Positions 24,118-44,756 of a stretch of DNA of 64,000 nt are shown here, in pieces. The translations under genes were made by a program, and so were the position numbers. This DNA is from Inmirania thermothiophila (GTDB taxonomy: Bacteria; Pseudomonadota; Gammaproteobacteria; DSM-100275), in NCBI RefSeq assembly GCF_003751635.1, contig NZ_RJVI01000002.1, forward strand, positions 124,001 to 188,000, given 5' to 3'. Each line of letters begins with the position of its first letter. Within the stretch, counting starts at the first letter, position 1. The notes beneath the pieces are model-generated. The model was given only the letters and a program-made list of their open reading frames with translations, had not been told where the DNA came from and did no database searches.

Positions 24118-24576
24118 ATGATCAGGCAGGCGTCGGAGGAGCTCTACGCGCTGGTCGCCCCGGTGGTGGAGGGGCTCGGCTACGAGCTCCTGGGCATCGA
24201 CCAGGGGCGGCGGGGCCGGCGCGTGGTGCTCACCGTCTACATCGATCATCCGGACGGGATCGGGCTCGACGACTGCGAGCGCGTCAGCGAGCAGATCAGC
24301 GGCGTGCTGGACGTGGCCGATCCGATCCCGGGCAGCTACCTGCTGGAGGTCTCCTCGCCGGGGCTCGACCGGCCCCTGTTCCGGCGCGAGCACTTCGAAC
24401 GCCACGCGGGTGCGTGGGTGCGGGTGCGGCTCGCCGGCGACGCCGGGGGGCGGCGCAACTACACGGGGCTGCTGCGCGGCGTGGAGGGCGAGGAGGTGGT
24501 GCTGGAGGTGGACGGGGCGGAGGTGCGTCTGGCGCTGGCGGCGATCGAGCGGGCGCGGCTGGTGCCGCAGCTGTGA
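24118..24576 (+). CDS. rimP: Ribosome maturation factor RimP
   Basis: The 152-residue protein starts MIRQASEELYALVAPVVEGLGYEL. It has the family motifs LTVYIDHPDGIGLDDCERVSEQ, DPIPGSYLLEVSSPGLDRPL and a C-terminal SH3-like domain. It is needed for 30S assembly. A GTG at 24061 would place the start in the leader terminators, so the ATG at 24118 is used. The ribosome site (GGACGGCGG) is weak and lies just past terminator 2. Confidence 0.96.
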   Translation: MIRQASEELYALVAPVVEGLGYELLGIDQGRRGRRVVLTVYIDHPDGIGLDDCERVSEQISGVLDVADPIPGSYLLEVSSPGLDRPLFRREHFERHAGAWVRVRLAGDAGGRRNYTGLLRGVEGEEVVLEVDGAEVRLALAAIERARLVPQL

Positions 24577-24614
24577 GGGTCCCGCGCGGGGTGCGGAGCG
24601 GAGGCTGAGACGAG

Positions 24615-26141
24615 ATGAGCAAGGACATCCTGCTGGTGGTGGACGCGGTGGCCAACGAGAAGGGTGTCGACCGCGAGGAGATCTTCGAGGCCCTCGAGGC
24701 GGCGCTGGCCTCGGCCACGCGCAAGAAGGCGGGCGGCGACATCGGGGTGCGCGTGCGCATCGACCGCGAGACCGGCGACTACGAGACCTTCCGCTACTGG
24801 GAGGTGGTGCCGGACGAGGTGGAGGAGCTGGAGCACCCCGGTTGGCAGCTGCGCCTGTCGGAGGCGCGCGCCCGCAAGCCCGACGTCGAGGTGGGCGAGC
24901 GCATCGAGGAGCCCATGGAGTCGGTGGAGTTCGGCCGCATCGCCGCCCAGGCCGCCAAGCAGGTCATCGTGCAGAAGGTGCGCGACGCCGAGCGCGCGCG
25001 CATCGTGGAGCAGTTCAAGGACCGCAAGGGCGAGCTGGTCACCGGCATCGTCAAGCGGGTCGAGCGCGGGAACGTCTTCCTGGACCTCGGCGGCAACGCC
25101 GAGGCGGTGATCCCCCGCGAGGAGATGATCCCGCGCGAGGCGGTGCGCCCGGGCGACCGCCTGCGCGGCTACCTCAAGGACGTGCGCCCGGAGCCGCGCG
25201 GGCCGCAGCTCTTCGTCAGCCGCACCTGCCCGGAGTTCCTCGTCGAGCTGTTCAAGCTGGAGGTCCCGGAGGTGGGCGAGGGGTTGATCGAGATCGTCGC
25301 CGCCGCGCGGGACCCGGGGGCACGGGCCAAGATCGCCGTGCGCAGCAAGGATCCGCGCATCGATCCCGTGGGGGCGTGCGTCGGCATGCGCGGCTCGCGG
25401 GTGCAGGCGGTCTCCAACGAGCTCTCGGGCGAGCGCGTCGACATCATCCAGTGGGACGAGAACCCGGCCCAGTTCGTCATCAACGCCATGTCGCCGGCCG
25501 AGGTCTCCCACATCGTGGTCGACGAGGAGACGCACACCATGGACGTCGCGGTGCCCGAGGATCAGCTCTCGCTGGCGATCGGGCGGGGCGGGCAGAACGT
25601 GCGTCTGGCGAGCCAGCTCACGGGCTGGGAGATCAACATCATGACCGAGGAGGAGGCTCGCCAGAAGAGCGAGGCCGAGGCCGAGGCCCTGGTGCGGATG
25701 TTCATGGAGCAGCTCGACGTCGACGAGGAGGTGGCGACCATCCTCGTCCAGGAAGGCTTCTCCTCCCTCGAGGAGGTGGCCTACGTGCCGGTGCAGGAGC
25801 TGCTGGAGATCGAGGAGTTCGACGAGGGCATCGTGGAGGAGCTGCGCAACCGGGCCCGCGACGTGCTGCTGCTGAAGGCGCTGGCCAAGGAGGAGGAGGA
25901 GGAGGCCCACCGGCCGGCCGAGGACCTCCTCGCCCTCGAGGGGATGGATCGGGAGCTCGCGTACGCGCTGGCGCGCGCGGGTATCCGCACGGCGGAGGAT
26001 CTCGCCGAGCAGGCCGTCGACGACGTCGTCGAGGCGGTGGAGGGCCTGGACCGGGAGCGGGCGGCGGATCTCATCATGAAGGCGCGGGCCCCCTGGTTCG
26101 AGCAGGCCGACGGTGCGGCGGCCGAGGGGCAGCAGGGTTGA
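24615..26141 (+). CDS. nusA: Transcription termination/antitermination factor NusA
   Basis: The 508-residue NusA has an N-terminal RNA-polymerase-binding domain ([20 protein letters not shown]), an S1 domain ([20 protein letters not shown]), two KH domains ([36 protein letters not shown]), and two C-terminal acidic repeats, as in E. coli. The repeats begin near [19 protein letters not shown] and [19 protein letters not shown]. It modulates pausing and termination and is a plausible regulator of its own leader. Confidence 0.98.
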   Translation: MSKDILLVVDAVANEKGVDREEIFEALEAALASATRKKAGGDIGVRVRIDRETGDYETFRYWEVVPDEVEELEHPGWQLRLSEARARKPDVEVGERIEEPMESVEFGRIAAQAAKQVIVQKVRDAERARIVEQFKDRKGELVTGIVKRVERGNVFLDLGGNAEAVIPREEMIPREAVRPGDRLRGYLKDVRPEPRGPQLFVSRTCPEFLVELFKLEVPEVGEGLIEIVAAARDPGARAKIAVRSKDPRIDPVGACVGMRGSRVQAVSNELSGERVDIIQWDENPAQFVINAMSPAEVSHIVVDEETHTMDVAVPEDQLSLAIGRGGQNVRLASQLTGWEINIMTEEEARQKSEAEAEALVRMFMEQLDVDEEVATILVQEGFSSLEEVAYVPVQELLEIEEFDEGIVEELRNRARDVLLLKALAKEEEEEAHRPAEDLLALEGMDRELAYALARAGIRTAEDLAEQAVDDVVEAVEGLDRERAADLIMKARAPWFEQADGAAAEGQQG

Positions 26142-26160
26142 GGCGGCAGGAGGCGCGTCG

Positions 26161-28692
<2,532 letters not shown>

Positions 28693-28718
28693 GCCTCGGG
28701 GCCGGGACGGAGGGGCGG

Positions 28719-29096
28719 GTGCCGCGCGAGTTCGATCGTACCCGGCGGGTGGCCGAGCAGCTCCAGCGCGAGCTGGCCGAGCTCATCCGCCGCGAGGTCA
28801 AGGACCCGCGGGTCGGCCCGGTGACGGTGTCGGCGGTGCGGGTCAGCCGCGATCTCGCCCACGCCCGGGTCTACGTGGGCGTGCTGGACCGCACCGAACG
28901 GGCGCAGGAGACGGTGGAGGCCCTCAACCACGCCGCCGGGCACCTGCGCCGGCTGCTGGGGCGGCGCCTGCACCTGCGCACCATCCCGCGCCTGCGCTTC
29001 GAGTACGACGCCCTGCTGGACGAGGCCTCGCGCCTGTCGCGCCTGCTGGATGCGCTGGGCTCCGGCGGGGAAGGGGAAGGAGAGGAGAAGGCATGA
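28719..29096 (+). CDS. rbfA: 30S ribosome-binding factor RbfA
   Basis: The 125-residue KH-like protein starts at GTG ([19 protein letters not shown]), preceded by GGGACGGAGGGG. Family motifs are [33 protein letters not shown], and [20 protein letters not shown]. It assists 16S rRNA maturation and cold adaptation. The stop overlaps the truB start (ATGA). Confidence 0.96.
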   Translation: MPREFDRTRRVAEQLQRELAELIRREVKDPRVGPVTVSAVRVSRDLAHARVYVGVLDRTERAQETVEALNHAAGHLRRLLGRRLHLRTIPRLRFEYDALLDEASRLSRLLDALGSGGEGEGEEKA

Positions 29097-30010
29097 GCCA
29101 GCGCCGAGCCAACCGGCGGAACGTGAGCGGGGTGCTGCTCCTGGACAAGCCGCCGGGGATCACCTCCAATCGCGCGCTGCAGATCGTCAAGCGCCTCTAC
29201 CGCGCCCGCAAGGCGGGCCACACGGGGAGCCTGGACCCCCTCGCGAGCGGGCTGCTGCCGGTCTGCCTGGGGGAGGCGACGAAGCTCTCGGGCTTCCTCC
29301 TGGGCGCGGACAAGCGCTACTGGGTGCGGGTGCGCCTGGGGGTACGCACGGAGACGGGGGACGCCGACGGCGCGGTGGTGGAGGAGCGCCCGGTGCCGGC
29401 CCTGGAGCGTGCCGCGGTGGAGGCCGTGCTCGCCCGCTTCCGCGGCGAGATCGAGCAGATCCCGCCCATGTACTCGGCGCTGCGCCACCAGGGCGAGCGC
29501 CTCTACCGGCTCGCCCGCCAGGGGCAGGAGGTGGAGCGCAGGCCGCGGCGGGTGACCATCCACGCCCTGGCGCTGGTGGGCATGGAGGGCGAGACCCTGG
29601 AGATCGAGGTCCACTGCTCCAAGGGGACCTACATCCGCACCCTCGCCGAGGACATCGGCGAGGCGCTCGGCTGCGGCGGCCATGTGGCGGCGCTGCGCCG
29701 CACCGGCGTGGGTCCCTACGGCGCCGAGGGGATGGTGACCCTGGAGCAGGTGCGCGAGGCGGCGGAGGCCGGCACCGACGCCCTCGACCGGCTGCTGCTG
29801 CCGATGGAGAGCGCGCTCGCGGCCTGGCCCGAGATCCGGCTCGATGCGGATGCCGCCTACTACCTCCGCCAGGGGCAGCCGGTGCTGGTTCCGCGGGCGC
29901 CCACCGCCGGGTGGGTGCGGCTCTACGCCCCGGACGCGGCCTTCCTCGGCGTCGGCGAGATCCTCGACGACGGGCGCGTGGCCCCGCGCCGGCTGGTGCG
30001 GGCGGGCTGA
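29093..30010 (+). CDS. truB: tRNA pseudouridine(55) synthase TruB
   Basis: The 305-residue enzyme has [16 protein letters not shown] and the catalytic Asp D48 in [23 protein letters not shown]. It also has [34 protein letters not shown] and [16 protein letters not shown], with a C-terminal PUA-like region. It makes psi-55 in the T loop of tRNAs. It is coupled to rbfA by a 4-nt overlap. Confidence 0.97.
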   Translation: MSQRRANRRNVSGVLLLDKPPGITSNRALQIVKRLYRARKAGHTGSLDPLASGLLPVCLGEATKLSGFLLGADKRYWVRVRLGVRTETGDADGAVVEERPVPALERAAVEAVLARFRGEIEQIPPMYSALRHQGERLYRLARQGQEVERRPRRVTIHALALVGMEGETLEIEVHCSKGTYIRTLAEDIGEALGCGGHVAALRRTGVGPYGAEGMVTLEQVREAAEAGTDALDRLLLPMESALAAWPEIRLDADAAYYLRQGQPVLVPRAPTAGWVRLYAPDAAFLGVGEILDDGRVAPRRLVRAG

Positions 30011-30025
30011 GGGGCGGGATTATCC

Positions 30026-30054
30026 TTGTTCGCCGCGGGGGGCGCGGATACAAT
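30026..30054 (+). promoter_or_regulatory. Promoter of rpsO-pnp
   Basis: TTGTTC, 17 bp, TACAAT, located between truB and rpsO; the leader would be about 40 nt. Confidence 0.65.
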
Positions 30055-30101
30055 ACCGCCCCTTCCAAAATCGCTAGCGCTGTCTGGGAGTTATCGTAAC
30101 C

Positions 30102-30371
30102 ATGCCGCTGAGCACTGAGCAGAAGGCCGAGATCGTCAAGGAGTTCCAGCGCGGGCCGTCCGACACCGGTTCGCCGGAGGTGCAGGTGGCGCTGCTGACG
30201 CAGCGCATCCAGCAGCTGACCGAGCACTTCGCGCGCCACAAGCACGACAACCACTCCCGGCGCGGCCTGATCCGCATGGTCAACCAGCGCCGCAAGCTCC
30301 TCGACTACCTGCGTCGCGAGGACGCCGAGCGCTACCGCACCCTCATCCAGCGGCTCGGCATCCGCCGGTGA
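30102..30371 (+). CDS. rpsO: 30S ribosomal protein S15
   Basis: The 89-residue S15 matches the family over its length: [59 protein letters not shown] and an end in RLGIRR. It is a primary binder of the 16S rRNA central domain and also makes an intersubunit bridge. Confidence 0.99.
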   Translation: MPLSTEQKAEIVKEFQRGPSDTGSPEVQVALLTQRIQQLTEHFARHKHDNHSRRGLIRMVNQRRKLLDYLRREDAERYRTLIQRLGIRR

Positions 30372-30397
30372 CGGCCGCGCAGCTTCGGGAGCCTACC

Positions 30398-32479
30398 GTG
30401 GCAGCAGTCAGGCAGGAGTTCATGTACGGGGACCGCAAGGTGGTCCTCGAGACCGGCGCCATCGCCCGCCAGGCGAGCGGCGCCGTGCTGGTGCGGATGG
30501 ACGACACCGTCGTCCTCGTCACCGCGGTCGGGGTGCGGGAGGCGATGGAGGGGCGGGACTTCTTCCCCCTCACCGTCCACTACCAGGAACGGACCTACGC
30601 CGGGGGCAAGATCCCCGGGGGCTTCTTCCGCAGGGAAGGCCGCCCCTCGGAGAAGGAGACCCTCACCGCCCGCCTCATCGACCGCCCCATCCGCCCGCTC
30701 TTCCCCAAAGGCTTCAAGAACGAGGTCCAGATCATCGCCACCGTGGTCTCGCTCGGCGAGGTCGATGCGGACGTGCCGGCGATGATCGGGGCCTCGGCGG
30801 CGCTGGCGGTCTCGGGCATCCCCTTCAACGGGCCCATCGGGGCCGCCCGCGTGGGCTACCGGGACGGGCAGTTCATCCTCAATCCGGGCTTCGCCGAGCT
30901 CGAGGAGAGCGATCTGGACCTGGTCGTGGCCGGCACCGAGCGGGCCGTGCTGATGGTGGAGTCCGAGGCCCGCGAGCTGCCCGAGGATGTCATGCTCGAG
31001 GCGGTGCTCTTCGGCCACCGGCAGCAGCAGGTGGTGATCGAGGCGATCCGCGAGCTGGCCCGCGAGGGCGGGCGTCCGGCCTGGGACTGGCAGCCGCCCG
31101 AGCCCGACGAGGCCCTCGCGGCGCGGGTGGCGGAGCTGGCCGAGGAGGACTTCCGGGCCGCCTACGAGATCGCCGAGAAGCAGGCCCGCTATGCGCGCCT
31201 CGCCGAGATCCGCGCCCGGGTGGCGCAGGCCCTGCTCGCCGACGGCGCCTATGCCACCGAGGCGGTGCGCGAGGCGGTGGAAGCGCTCGAGAAGCGCATC
31301 GTGCGCGGGCGCATCCTCGCCGGCGGCAGCCGCATCGACGGGCGCGACACGCGCACCATCCGCCCCATCCACATCGAGGTGGGGCTGCTTCCGCGCACCC
31401 ACGGCTCGGCGCTGTTCACGCGCGGCGAGACCCAGGCCCTGGTGGTGACGACGCTCGGCACCGAGCGCGACGCCCAGATCATCGACGCCATCGAGGGCGA
31501 GTATCGCGAGCCCTTCATGCTGCACTACAACTTCCCGCCCTACTGCGTCGGGGAGACGGGCATGGTGGGCTCGCCCAAGCGGCGCGAGATCGGCCACGGG
31601 CGGCTGGCGAAGCGCGGCGTCAAGGCGGTGATGCCCCCGCGCGAGGCCTTCCCCTACGCCATCCGCGTCGTCTCCGAGATCACCGAGTCCAACGGCTCGA
31701 GCTCCATGGCCACGGTGTGCGGCGCGAGCCTGTCGCTGATGGACGCCGGGGTGCCCATCCGGGCGCAGGTGGCGGGCATCGCCATGGGCCTGATCAAGGA
31801 GGGCGACCGCTTCGCGGTGCTGAGCGACATCCTCGGCGACGAGGACCATCTCGGCGACATGGACTTCAAGGTCGCAGGCACGCGCGAGGGCGTCACCGCC
31901 CTGCAGATGGACATCAAGATCGACGGCATCACCCGCGAGATCATGGAGCAGGCGCTGGCGCAGGCGCGCGAGGGGCGGCTCCACATCCTCGACCGGATGG
32001 ACGCCGTCATCAGCCGCCCGCGCAGCGACATGTCGCCCTACGCCCCGCGGATCATCAGCTTCAAGATCGATCCCGAGAAGATCCGCGACGTCATCGGCAA
32101 GGGCGGCGCCACCATCCGCTCCATCACCGAGGAGACCGGCACCACCATCGACATCGACGACGACGGCACGGTGCGCATCGCCTCGGTGGACAAGGCCGCG
32201 AGCGACGAGGCGCGCCGGCGCATCGAGGAGATCACCGCGGACGTGGAGGTGGGCAAGGTCTACGAGGGCAAGGTGGTGCGCCTGATGGACTTCGGGGCCT
32301 TCGTCACCATCCTGCCGGGGCGGGACGGCCTGCTCCACATCTCGCAGATCTCCGAGGAGCGGGTGCAGAACATCAGCGACAAGCTCAGGGAGGGCGACCG
32401 CGTCCGGGTCAAGGTCCTGGAGGTGGACAAGCAGGGCCGCATCCGCCTCAGCATGAAGGCGGTGGGCGAGGGCGAGTGA
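30398..32479 (+). CDS. pnp: Polyribonucleotide nucleotidyltransferase (PNPase)
   Basis: The 693-residue enzyme has two RNase PH domains (residues ~1-210 and ~310-540), a helical domain between them, a KH domain ([19 protein letters not shown]) and an S1 domain ([20 protein letters not shown]). It degrades RNA phosphorolytically 3'-5'. I chose the GTG at 30398 ([20 protein letters not shown]), which has GGGAG 6 nt upstream and fits the family. A GTG at 30368 overlaps the rpsO stop. Only 26 bp separate it from rpsO. Confidence 0.97.
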   Translation: MAAVRQEFMYGDRKVVLETGAIARQASGAVLVRMDDTVVLVTAVGVREAMEGRDFFPLTVHYQERTYAGGKIPGGFFRREGRPSEKETLTARLIDRPIRPLFPKGFKNEVQIIATVVSLGEVDADVPAMIGASAALAVSGIPFNGPIGAARVGYRDGQFILNPGFAELEESDLDLVVAGTERAVLMVESEARELPEDVMLEAVLFGHRQQQVVIEAIRELAREGGRPAWDWQPPEPDEALAARVAELAEEDFRAAYEIAEKQARYARLAEIRARVAQALLADGAYATEAVREAVEALEKRIVRGRILAGGSRIDGRDTRTIRPIHIEVGLLPRTHGSALFTRGETQALVVTTLGTERDAQIIDAIEGEYREPFMLHYNFPPYCVGETGMVGSPKRREIGHGRLAKRGVKAVMPPREAFPYAIRVVSEITESNGSSSMATVCGASLSLMDAGVPIRAQVAGIAMGLIKEGDRFAVLSDILGDEDHLGDMDFKVAGTREGVTALQMDIKIDGITREIMEQALAQAREGRLHILDRMDAVISRPRSDMSPYAPRIISFKIDPEKIRDVIGKGGATIRSITEETGTTIDIDDDGTVRIASVDKAASDEARRRIEEITADVEVGKVYEGKVVRLMDFGAFVTILPGRDGLLHISQISEERVQNISDKLREGDRVRVKVLEVDKQGRIRLSMKAVGEGE

Positions 32480-32500
32480 CGGCGCCCCGCACGGCCGCGG

Positions 32501-32526
32501 AAAGGGGGCCTGCGGGCCCCCTTTTT
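32501..32526 (+). terminator. Terminator of the rpsO-pnp operon
   Basis: AAAGGGGGCC, loop TGCG, GGCCCCCTTT, running into more T. A 10-bp stem with a U tract, 22 bp after the pnp stop. Confidence 0.92.
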
Positions 32527-32585
32527 CATGCCTGCAGGGGTTGCGCGGCCTGATATAGTGGGGCGGGAGAGGAGGAGGTGCGGCG

Positions 32586-32846
32586 ATGAAGATCCGGATC
32601 GACGTCGAGGCCAAGCCCGAGGAGCTTCGGGCCTTCTTCGGCCTGCCCGACGTGGCGCCGCTGCAGCGCGAGCTCATGGAGCGGCTGCGGGCCCAGATGG
32701 AGCAGGGCGTGAAGGGCTTCGAGGCAGCGGCGCTGCTCGCGCCGCTGCTGCCCGAGCACCTGCGCTCGCTGGAGGCGGTGCAGCGCGCCTTCTGGTCGGC
32801 GGCGACCGGCCGGGGCGGCGAGGACGAGAAGGAAGCCGGGGGCTGA
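32586..32846 (+). CDS. Small conserved protein, DUF6489-like
   Basis: The 86-residue soluble protein starts MKIRIDVEAKPEELRAFFGL, then PDVAPLQRELMERLRAQMEQG and a hydrophobic LLAPLLPEHLRSLEAVQRAFW helix. The opening KIxIDVxxxPEExRxFxGLPDV looks like the DUF6489 family of unknown function; I am moderately sure. It starts an apparent operon with a receiver-domain protein and a sensor kinase. An extended -10 box (TGATATAGT, 32551-32559) lies just upstream, and GGAGGAGGTG precedes the ATG. Confidence 0.75.
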   Translation: MKIRIDVEAKPEELRAFFGLPDVAPLQRELMERLRAQMEQGVKGFEAAALLAPLLPEHLRSLEAVQRAFWSAATGRGGEDEKEAGG

Positions 32847-32857
32847 CGGAGGGAGAC

Positions 32858-33226
<369 letters not shown>

Positions 33227-33264
33227 GGGGGCGCGGGGCCGCGGCGGTGGACGGCAGGGGACAG

Positions 33265-33446
33265 GTGACGGCGCGGCTGGTGGCGGTGGCGCTGCTGGGG
33301 CTGCTGCTGCTCGACCCGCCCATCCTCGGGATCTTCCGCGAGCCGCGCCTGTGGGGCGGGCTGCCGGCCCTGCCGCTCTACCTCTTCCTCGCCTGGGGGG
33401 CCGTGATCGCCCTGGTGGCGGCGGTGCTGCGGCGCGGAGGGGACTG

Positions 33447-33447
<1 letters not shown>
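33265..33447 (+). CDS. Small membrane protein preceding SLC5-type sensor kinase (CbrX/DUF3311-like)
   Basis: The 60-residue protein has two hydrophobic segments: MTARLVAVALLGLLLLDPPI and LPLYLFLAWGAVIALVAAVL, then RRGGD. It starts at GTG behind CAGGGGAC; an alternative GTG at 33247 adds six residues. Its stop overlaps the start of the kinase gene (TGATG), so the two are translationally coupled. The same arrangement, with a similar P-x-x-W-G-x-VIAL pattern, occurs at 42583-42777 before CbrA. It probably assists insertion or function of the kinase's transporter domain (inference). Confidence 0.75.
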
Positions 33448-36191
<2,744 letters not shown>

Positions 36192-36209
36192 GGGCCTGCC
36201 GCGCCGCGC

Positions 36210-38153
<1,944 letters not shown>

Positions 38154-38256
38154 GCCTGCTCTCCCTCTCGTGTGGTGCCTCGGTGTGGTTCTGTCGGCCC
38201 TGACCGCGGGCTCGTGTCCAGACGCACCGCCCGGCCCAGGCGGCGATATAGCCGGT

Positions 38257-38282
38257 ATTTTTCTTTCCATAACCAGGGGGTG

Positions 38283-38286
<4 letters not shown>
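38257..38286 (-). promoter_or_regulatory. Candidate acs promoter
   Basis: On the minus strand a perfect TTGACA (overlapping the cbrB stop) is followed by 18 bp and AAAAAT. The leader would be ~95 nt. The -10 is imperfect; transcription from cbrB may also read through. Confidence 0.4.
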
Positions 38287-39641
<1,355 letters not shown>

Positions 39642-39644
39642 GGC

Positions 39645-42582
<2,938 letters not shown>

Positions 42583-42593
<11 letters not shown>

Positions 42594-42777
42594 GGTTGGG
42601 CGGGGTGGCGAGGGCGGCGAGGGCGATCACCAGCCCCCAGATCAGGTAGGGGAAGTACCAGGGCTGGTGGAGGCCGCCCAGCCAGGTGATGAAGGGCGTG
42701 GCGAAGAGCAGCGCGGCGAACAGGAACACCAGCAGCAGGCTGGTGATGGCGCGCGCGGGTTCCCCCCTTCCGCTCAT
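42583..42777 (-). CDS. cbrX: Small membrane protein CbrX
   Basis: The 64-residue protein has two hydrophobic segments: ITSLLLVFLFAALLFATPF and FPYLIWGLVIALAAL, ending PPNHDL. Its 3' end overlaps the cbrA start by 11 bp. In Pseudomonas a small gene of this kind, cbrX, is co-transcribed and translationally coupled with cbrA; I name it by position and character. The protein at 33265-33447 appears to be a paralogue. Confidence 0.8.
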
Positions 42778-42800
42778 GGGCCCAAGCCTACCAGATCGGG

Positions 42801-42815
42801 GTTACCTACGGTAAC
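42801..42815. promoter_or_regulatory. Perfect inverted repeat upstream of cbrX (possible operator)
   Basis: GTTACC-TAC-GGTAAC, a 6-3-6 palindrome, covers the gluQ stop codon and lies 24 bp before the cbrX start. It stands out as AT-rich in this genome. No matching -10 is clear, and the regulator is unknown. Confidence 0.4.
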
Positions 42816-43771
42816 GCCTCGGGCGGTGCGGGGGCGTCGCGGGCGGGGACGCGGTCGAGGCGCCAGTGCGCCAGCGCCCACGCCACCACGGTCGCGGCGG
42901 GTTCGCCCGCGAGCTGCGGCGGCGGCGCCTGGCCGAGCAGCCGCAGGGCGGCGCAGAGCAGGCGCGGGGCCGCCGCCGGGTCGAGGGCGCGGGCGCCGGT
43001 CTGCTTGCTGAGCTTGGCCCCGTCCGGGCCGAGCGCCACCGGGACGTGGGCGTAGCGCGGGGGGGTGAGGCCGAGGAGGCGATGGAGGTGGATCTGGCGC
43101 GCGGTGGAGTCCAGGAGATCGGCGCCGCGGACCACCTCGGTCACCCCCTGATCGTGGTCGTCCACCACCACCGCCAGCTGGTAGGCGACGATGCCGTCGG
43201 CGCGGCGGACGATGAAGTCGCCGCTGGTGGCGGCGAGGTGCTCGCGCTGCGGCCCGCGCACGGCGTCGACGAAGTCCACCGCGGTCCCGTCGACGCGCAC
43301 GCGCAGGGCGCGGGGGCGGCGCCCCGGGGCGAGGCCGCCGCGGCAGCGTCCGGGGTAGACCGGGCCCGCCGGCCCCGGACGGGCGACGGCGCGCAGCTCC
43401 CGCCGCGTGCAGGCGCAGGGGTAGAGGAGACCCTCGCGGGCGAGGGCGGCGAGGACCTCGCGGTAGCGCTCGATCCGCCGGCTCTGGAAGAGCACGGGCC
43501 CCTCCCAGGGGAGGGCGAAGGCCTCGAGCTGGCGCAGGATGGTGTCGGCGGCCCCGGGCACGCAGCGCGGCCGGTCCAGGTCCTCGATGCGCACGAGCCA
43601 GCGCCCGCGGCGGCTGCGCGCCTCGAGGAAGCTCGCCAGCGCCGCGACCAGCGAGCCGAAGTGGAGCGGGCCGGTGGGCGAGGGCGCGAAGCGCCCGCAG
43701 GGCGTGCGCCCGCCGGCGTTCAGCCGAGCTGCTTCTCGCGGATCTCGTCCAGGGTCTTGCAGTCGATGCAC
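42806..43771 (-). CDS. gluQ: Glutamyl-Q tRNA(Asp) synthetase
   Basis: This GluRS catalytic-core paralogue (GluQRS/YadB) has the HIGH-like GRFAPSPTGPLHFGSLVAAL, the zinc site CACTRREL...CRGG, VVVDDHDQGVTEVVRGADLL, and the KMSKS-like KLSKQ. It glutamylates queuosine in tRNA-Asp and lacks the anticodon-binding domain. The start is uncertain: the GTG used here at 43771 lies inside dksA, while a CTG at 43723 overlaps the dksA stop (CTGA) just before the conserved region. dksA-gluQ is a conserved pair. Confidence 0.92.
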   Translation of the reverse strand: MHRLQDPGRDPREAARLNAGGRTPCGRFAPSPTGPLHFGSLVAALASFLEARSRRGRWLVRIEDLDRPRCVPGAADTILRQLEAFALPWEGPVLFQSRRIERYREVLAALAREGLLYPCACTRRELRAVARPGPAGPVYPGRCRGGLAPGRRPRALRVRVDGTAVDFVDAVRGPQREHLAATSGDFIVRRADGIVAYQLAVVVDDHDQGVTEVVRGADLLDSTARQIHLHRLLGLTPPRYAHVPVALGPDGAKLSKQTGARALDPAAAPRLLCAALRLLGQAPPPQLAGEPAATVVAWALAHWRLDRVPARDAPAPPEALP

Positions 43772-44166
43772 AGCGTCGCCGTGGGGCGGGCCTCGAGGCG
43801 GCGCAGGCCGATCTCCTCGCCGCAGGAGTCGCAGTAGCCGTAGTCGCCGGTGTCGAGGCGGGCGAGGGCCTCGTCGATCTTCTTGATGAGCTTGCGCTCG
43901 CGGTCGCGGGTGCGCAGCTCCAGGCTGAACTCCGACTCCTGCGAGGCGCGGTCGTTGGGGTCGGGCAGGTTGCCGGCCTCGTCGCGCAGGTGGTTGACGG
44001 TGCGGCCCGCCTCCTCCACCAGCTGCGCCTTCCAGGCCTGAAGGATCTTGCGGAAGTGCTCGACCTGCCCGGCGCTCATGTACTCCTCGCCGCGCTTGGG
44101 CTTGTAGGGGGCGATCCCCTTGACGGGGAGGGCGGTGATCACGTCCTTCTGCTTCTTGGCAGCCAT
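43720..44166 (-). CDS. dksA: RNA polymerase-binding transcription factor DksA
   Basis: The 148-residue DksA has an N-terminal coiled coil with the acidic tip DPNDRASQESE (the DxxDxxA signature), and a C4 zinc finger (C-D-S-C and C-I-D-C). It works with ppGpp in the RNA polymerase secondary channel. I chose the ATG at 44166 (MAAKKQKDVITALP) because GAGGAG lies 9 nt upstream. The frame extends seven codons further to 44187. Confidence 0.96.
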   Translation of the reverse strand: MAAKKQKDVITALPVKGIAPYKPKRGEEYMSAGQVEHFRKILQAWKAQLVEEAGRTVNHLRDEAGNLPDPNDRASQESEFSLELRTRDRERKLIKKIDEALARLDTGDYGYCDSCGEEIGLRRLEARPTATLCIDCKTLDEIREKQLG

Positions 44167-44199
44167 CCGCGTGGACTCCTCGGGCACGGGAAGCGACCC

Positions 44200-44228
44200 C
44201 GTATACCAGAATCCCCGGGGGGTGGCAA
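44200..44228 (-). promoter_or_regulatory. Promoter of dksA
   Basis: On the minus strand: TTGCCA, 17 bp, TATACG, with TGG directly before the -10 (extended -10). The leader would be about 25-30 nt. Confidence 0.65.
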
Positions 44229-44245
44229 TGCCGCCCCGGCGGGCC

Positions 44246-44614
44246 TCAGCCGAGCAGCAGCAGCGCCACCACCCGCCGTCCCTCGGAGGCCAGGACGTTG
44301 TAGGTGCGGCAGGCGGCCCCGGTGTCCATGACCTCGACGCCGATGCCGCGGGCGAGCAGCGGCGCGGTGACCTCGGGGGCGGGGAAGCGCAGCCGCGCCC
44401 CGGTGCCCACGAGCACCACCTCGGGCCCGAGCGCGGTCACCGCCTCCAGGTGCGCCGGCGCTAGCTCCTCGGGGCGGCGCGGCAGCCGGTCCTCGAGGAT
44501 GGCCTCGGGGCTGAGGACGATGGCGGCGCGGAAGGTGCGCTCGCCGATGACGATCCGGTCCGGTCCGTAGCTGCGGACGAGGTTGCTGCCGCCGGTGTCG
44601 AGGCTGATCTCCAT
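44246..44614 (-). CDS. Mth938-domain (DUF498) protein
   Basis: The 122-residue protein has the Mth938/NDUFAF3 fold pattern: VRSYGPDRIVIGERTFRAAIVLSPEAI near the start, EVVLVGTGARLRFPAPEV, then GIGVEVMDTGAACRTYNVLASEGRRVVALLL. Related mitochondrial proteins help assemble complex I; the bacterial function is unknown. It is upstream of dksA on the same strand and divergent from the aminotransferase-hom-thrC operon. Confidence 0.88.
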   Translation of the reverse strand: MEISLDTGGSNLVRSYGPDRIVIGERTFRAAIVLSPEAILEDRLPRRPEELAPAHLEAVTALGPEVVLVGTGARLRFPAPEVTAPLLARGIGVEVMDTGAACRTYNVLASEGRRVVALLLLG

Positions 44615-44667
44615 GGCGCCCTCCGCGGGGTGCGGCGGGGGGTCATTCTAGGCCGCGCGCGGCGTCA

Positions 44668-44695
44668 TTGACACCCTCGCGGCGGGGTGTTTAAC
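44668..44695 (+). promoter_or_regulatory. Candidate promoter of aminotransferase-hom-thrC
   Basis: A perfect TTGACA followed after 16 bp by TTTAAC. The -35 is excellent, the -10 moderate. An inverted repeat fills the spacer. Confidence 0.5.
44671..44690. promoter_or_regulatory. Inverted repeat within the hom-operon promoter
   Basis: ACACCC, 8 bp, GGGTGT, between the -35 and -10. The placement suits a repressor operator or a short leader hairpin; no known regulator is assigned. Confidence 0.35.
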
Positions 44696-44756
44696 GTTAC
44701 CGGCTCGCCCTTTGCGACGGCCCGCCGGGCCGTCTCCATGGTGCCGGGGGACTCCG

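Noticed and set aside
38233-38260. GG-N10-GC pattern resembling a sigma-54 promoter ahead of acs
   Set aside because: The -12 element is CCGC instead of TTGC, and GG/GC pairs at this spacing are expected by chance in GC-rich DNA.
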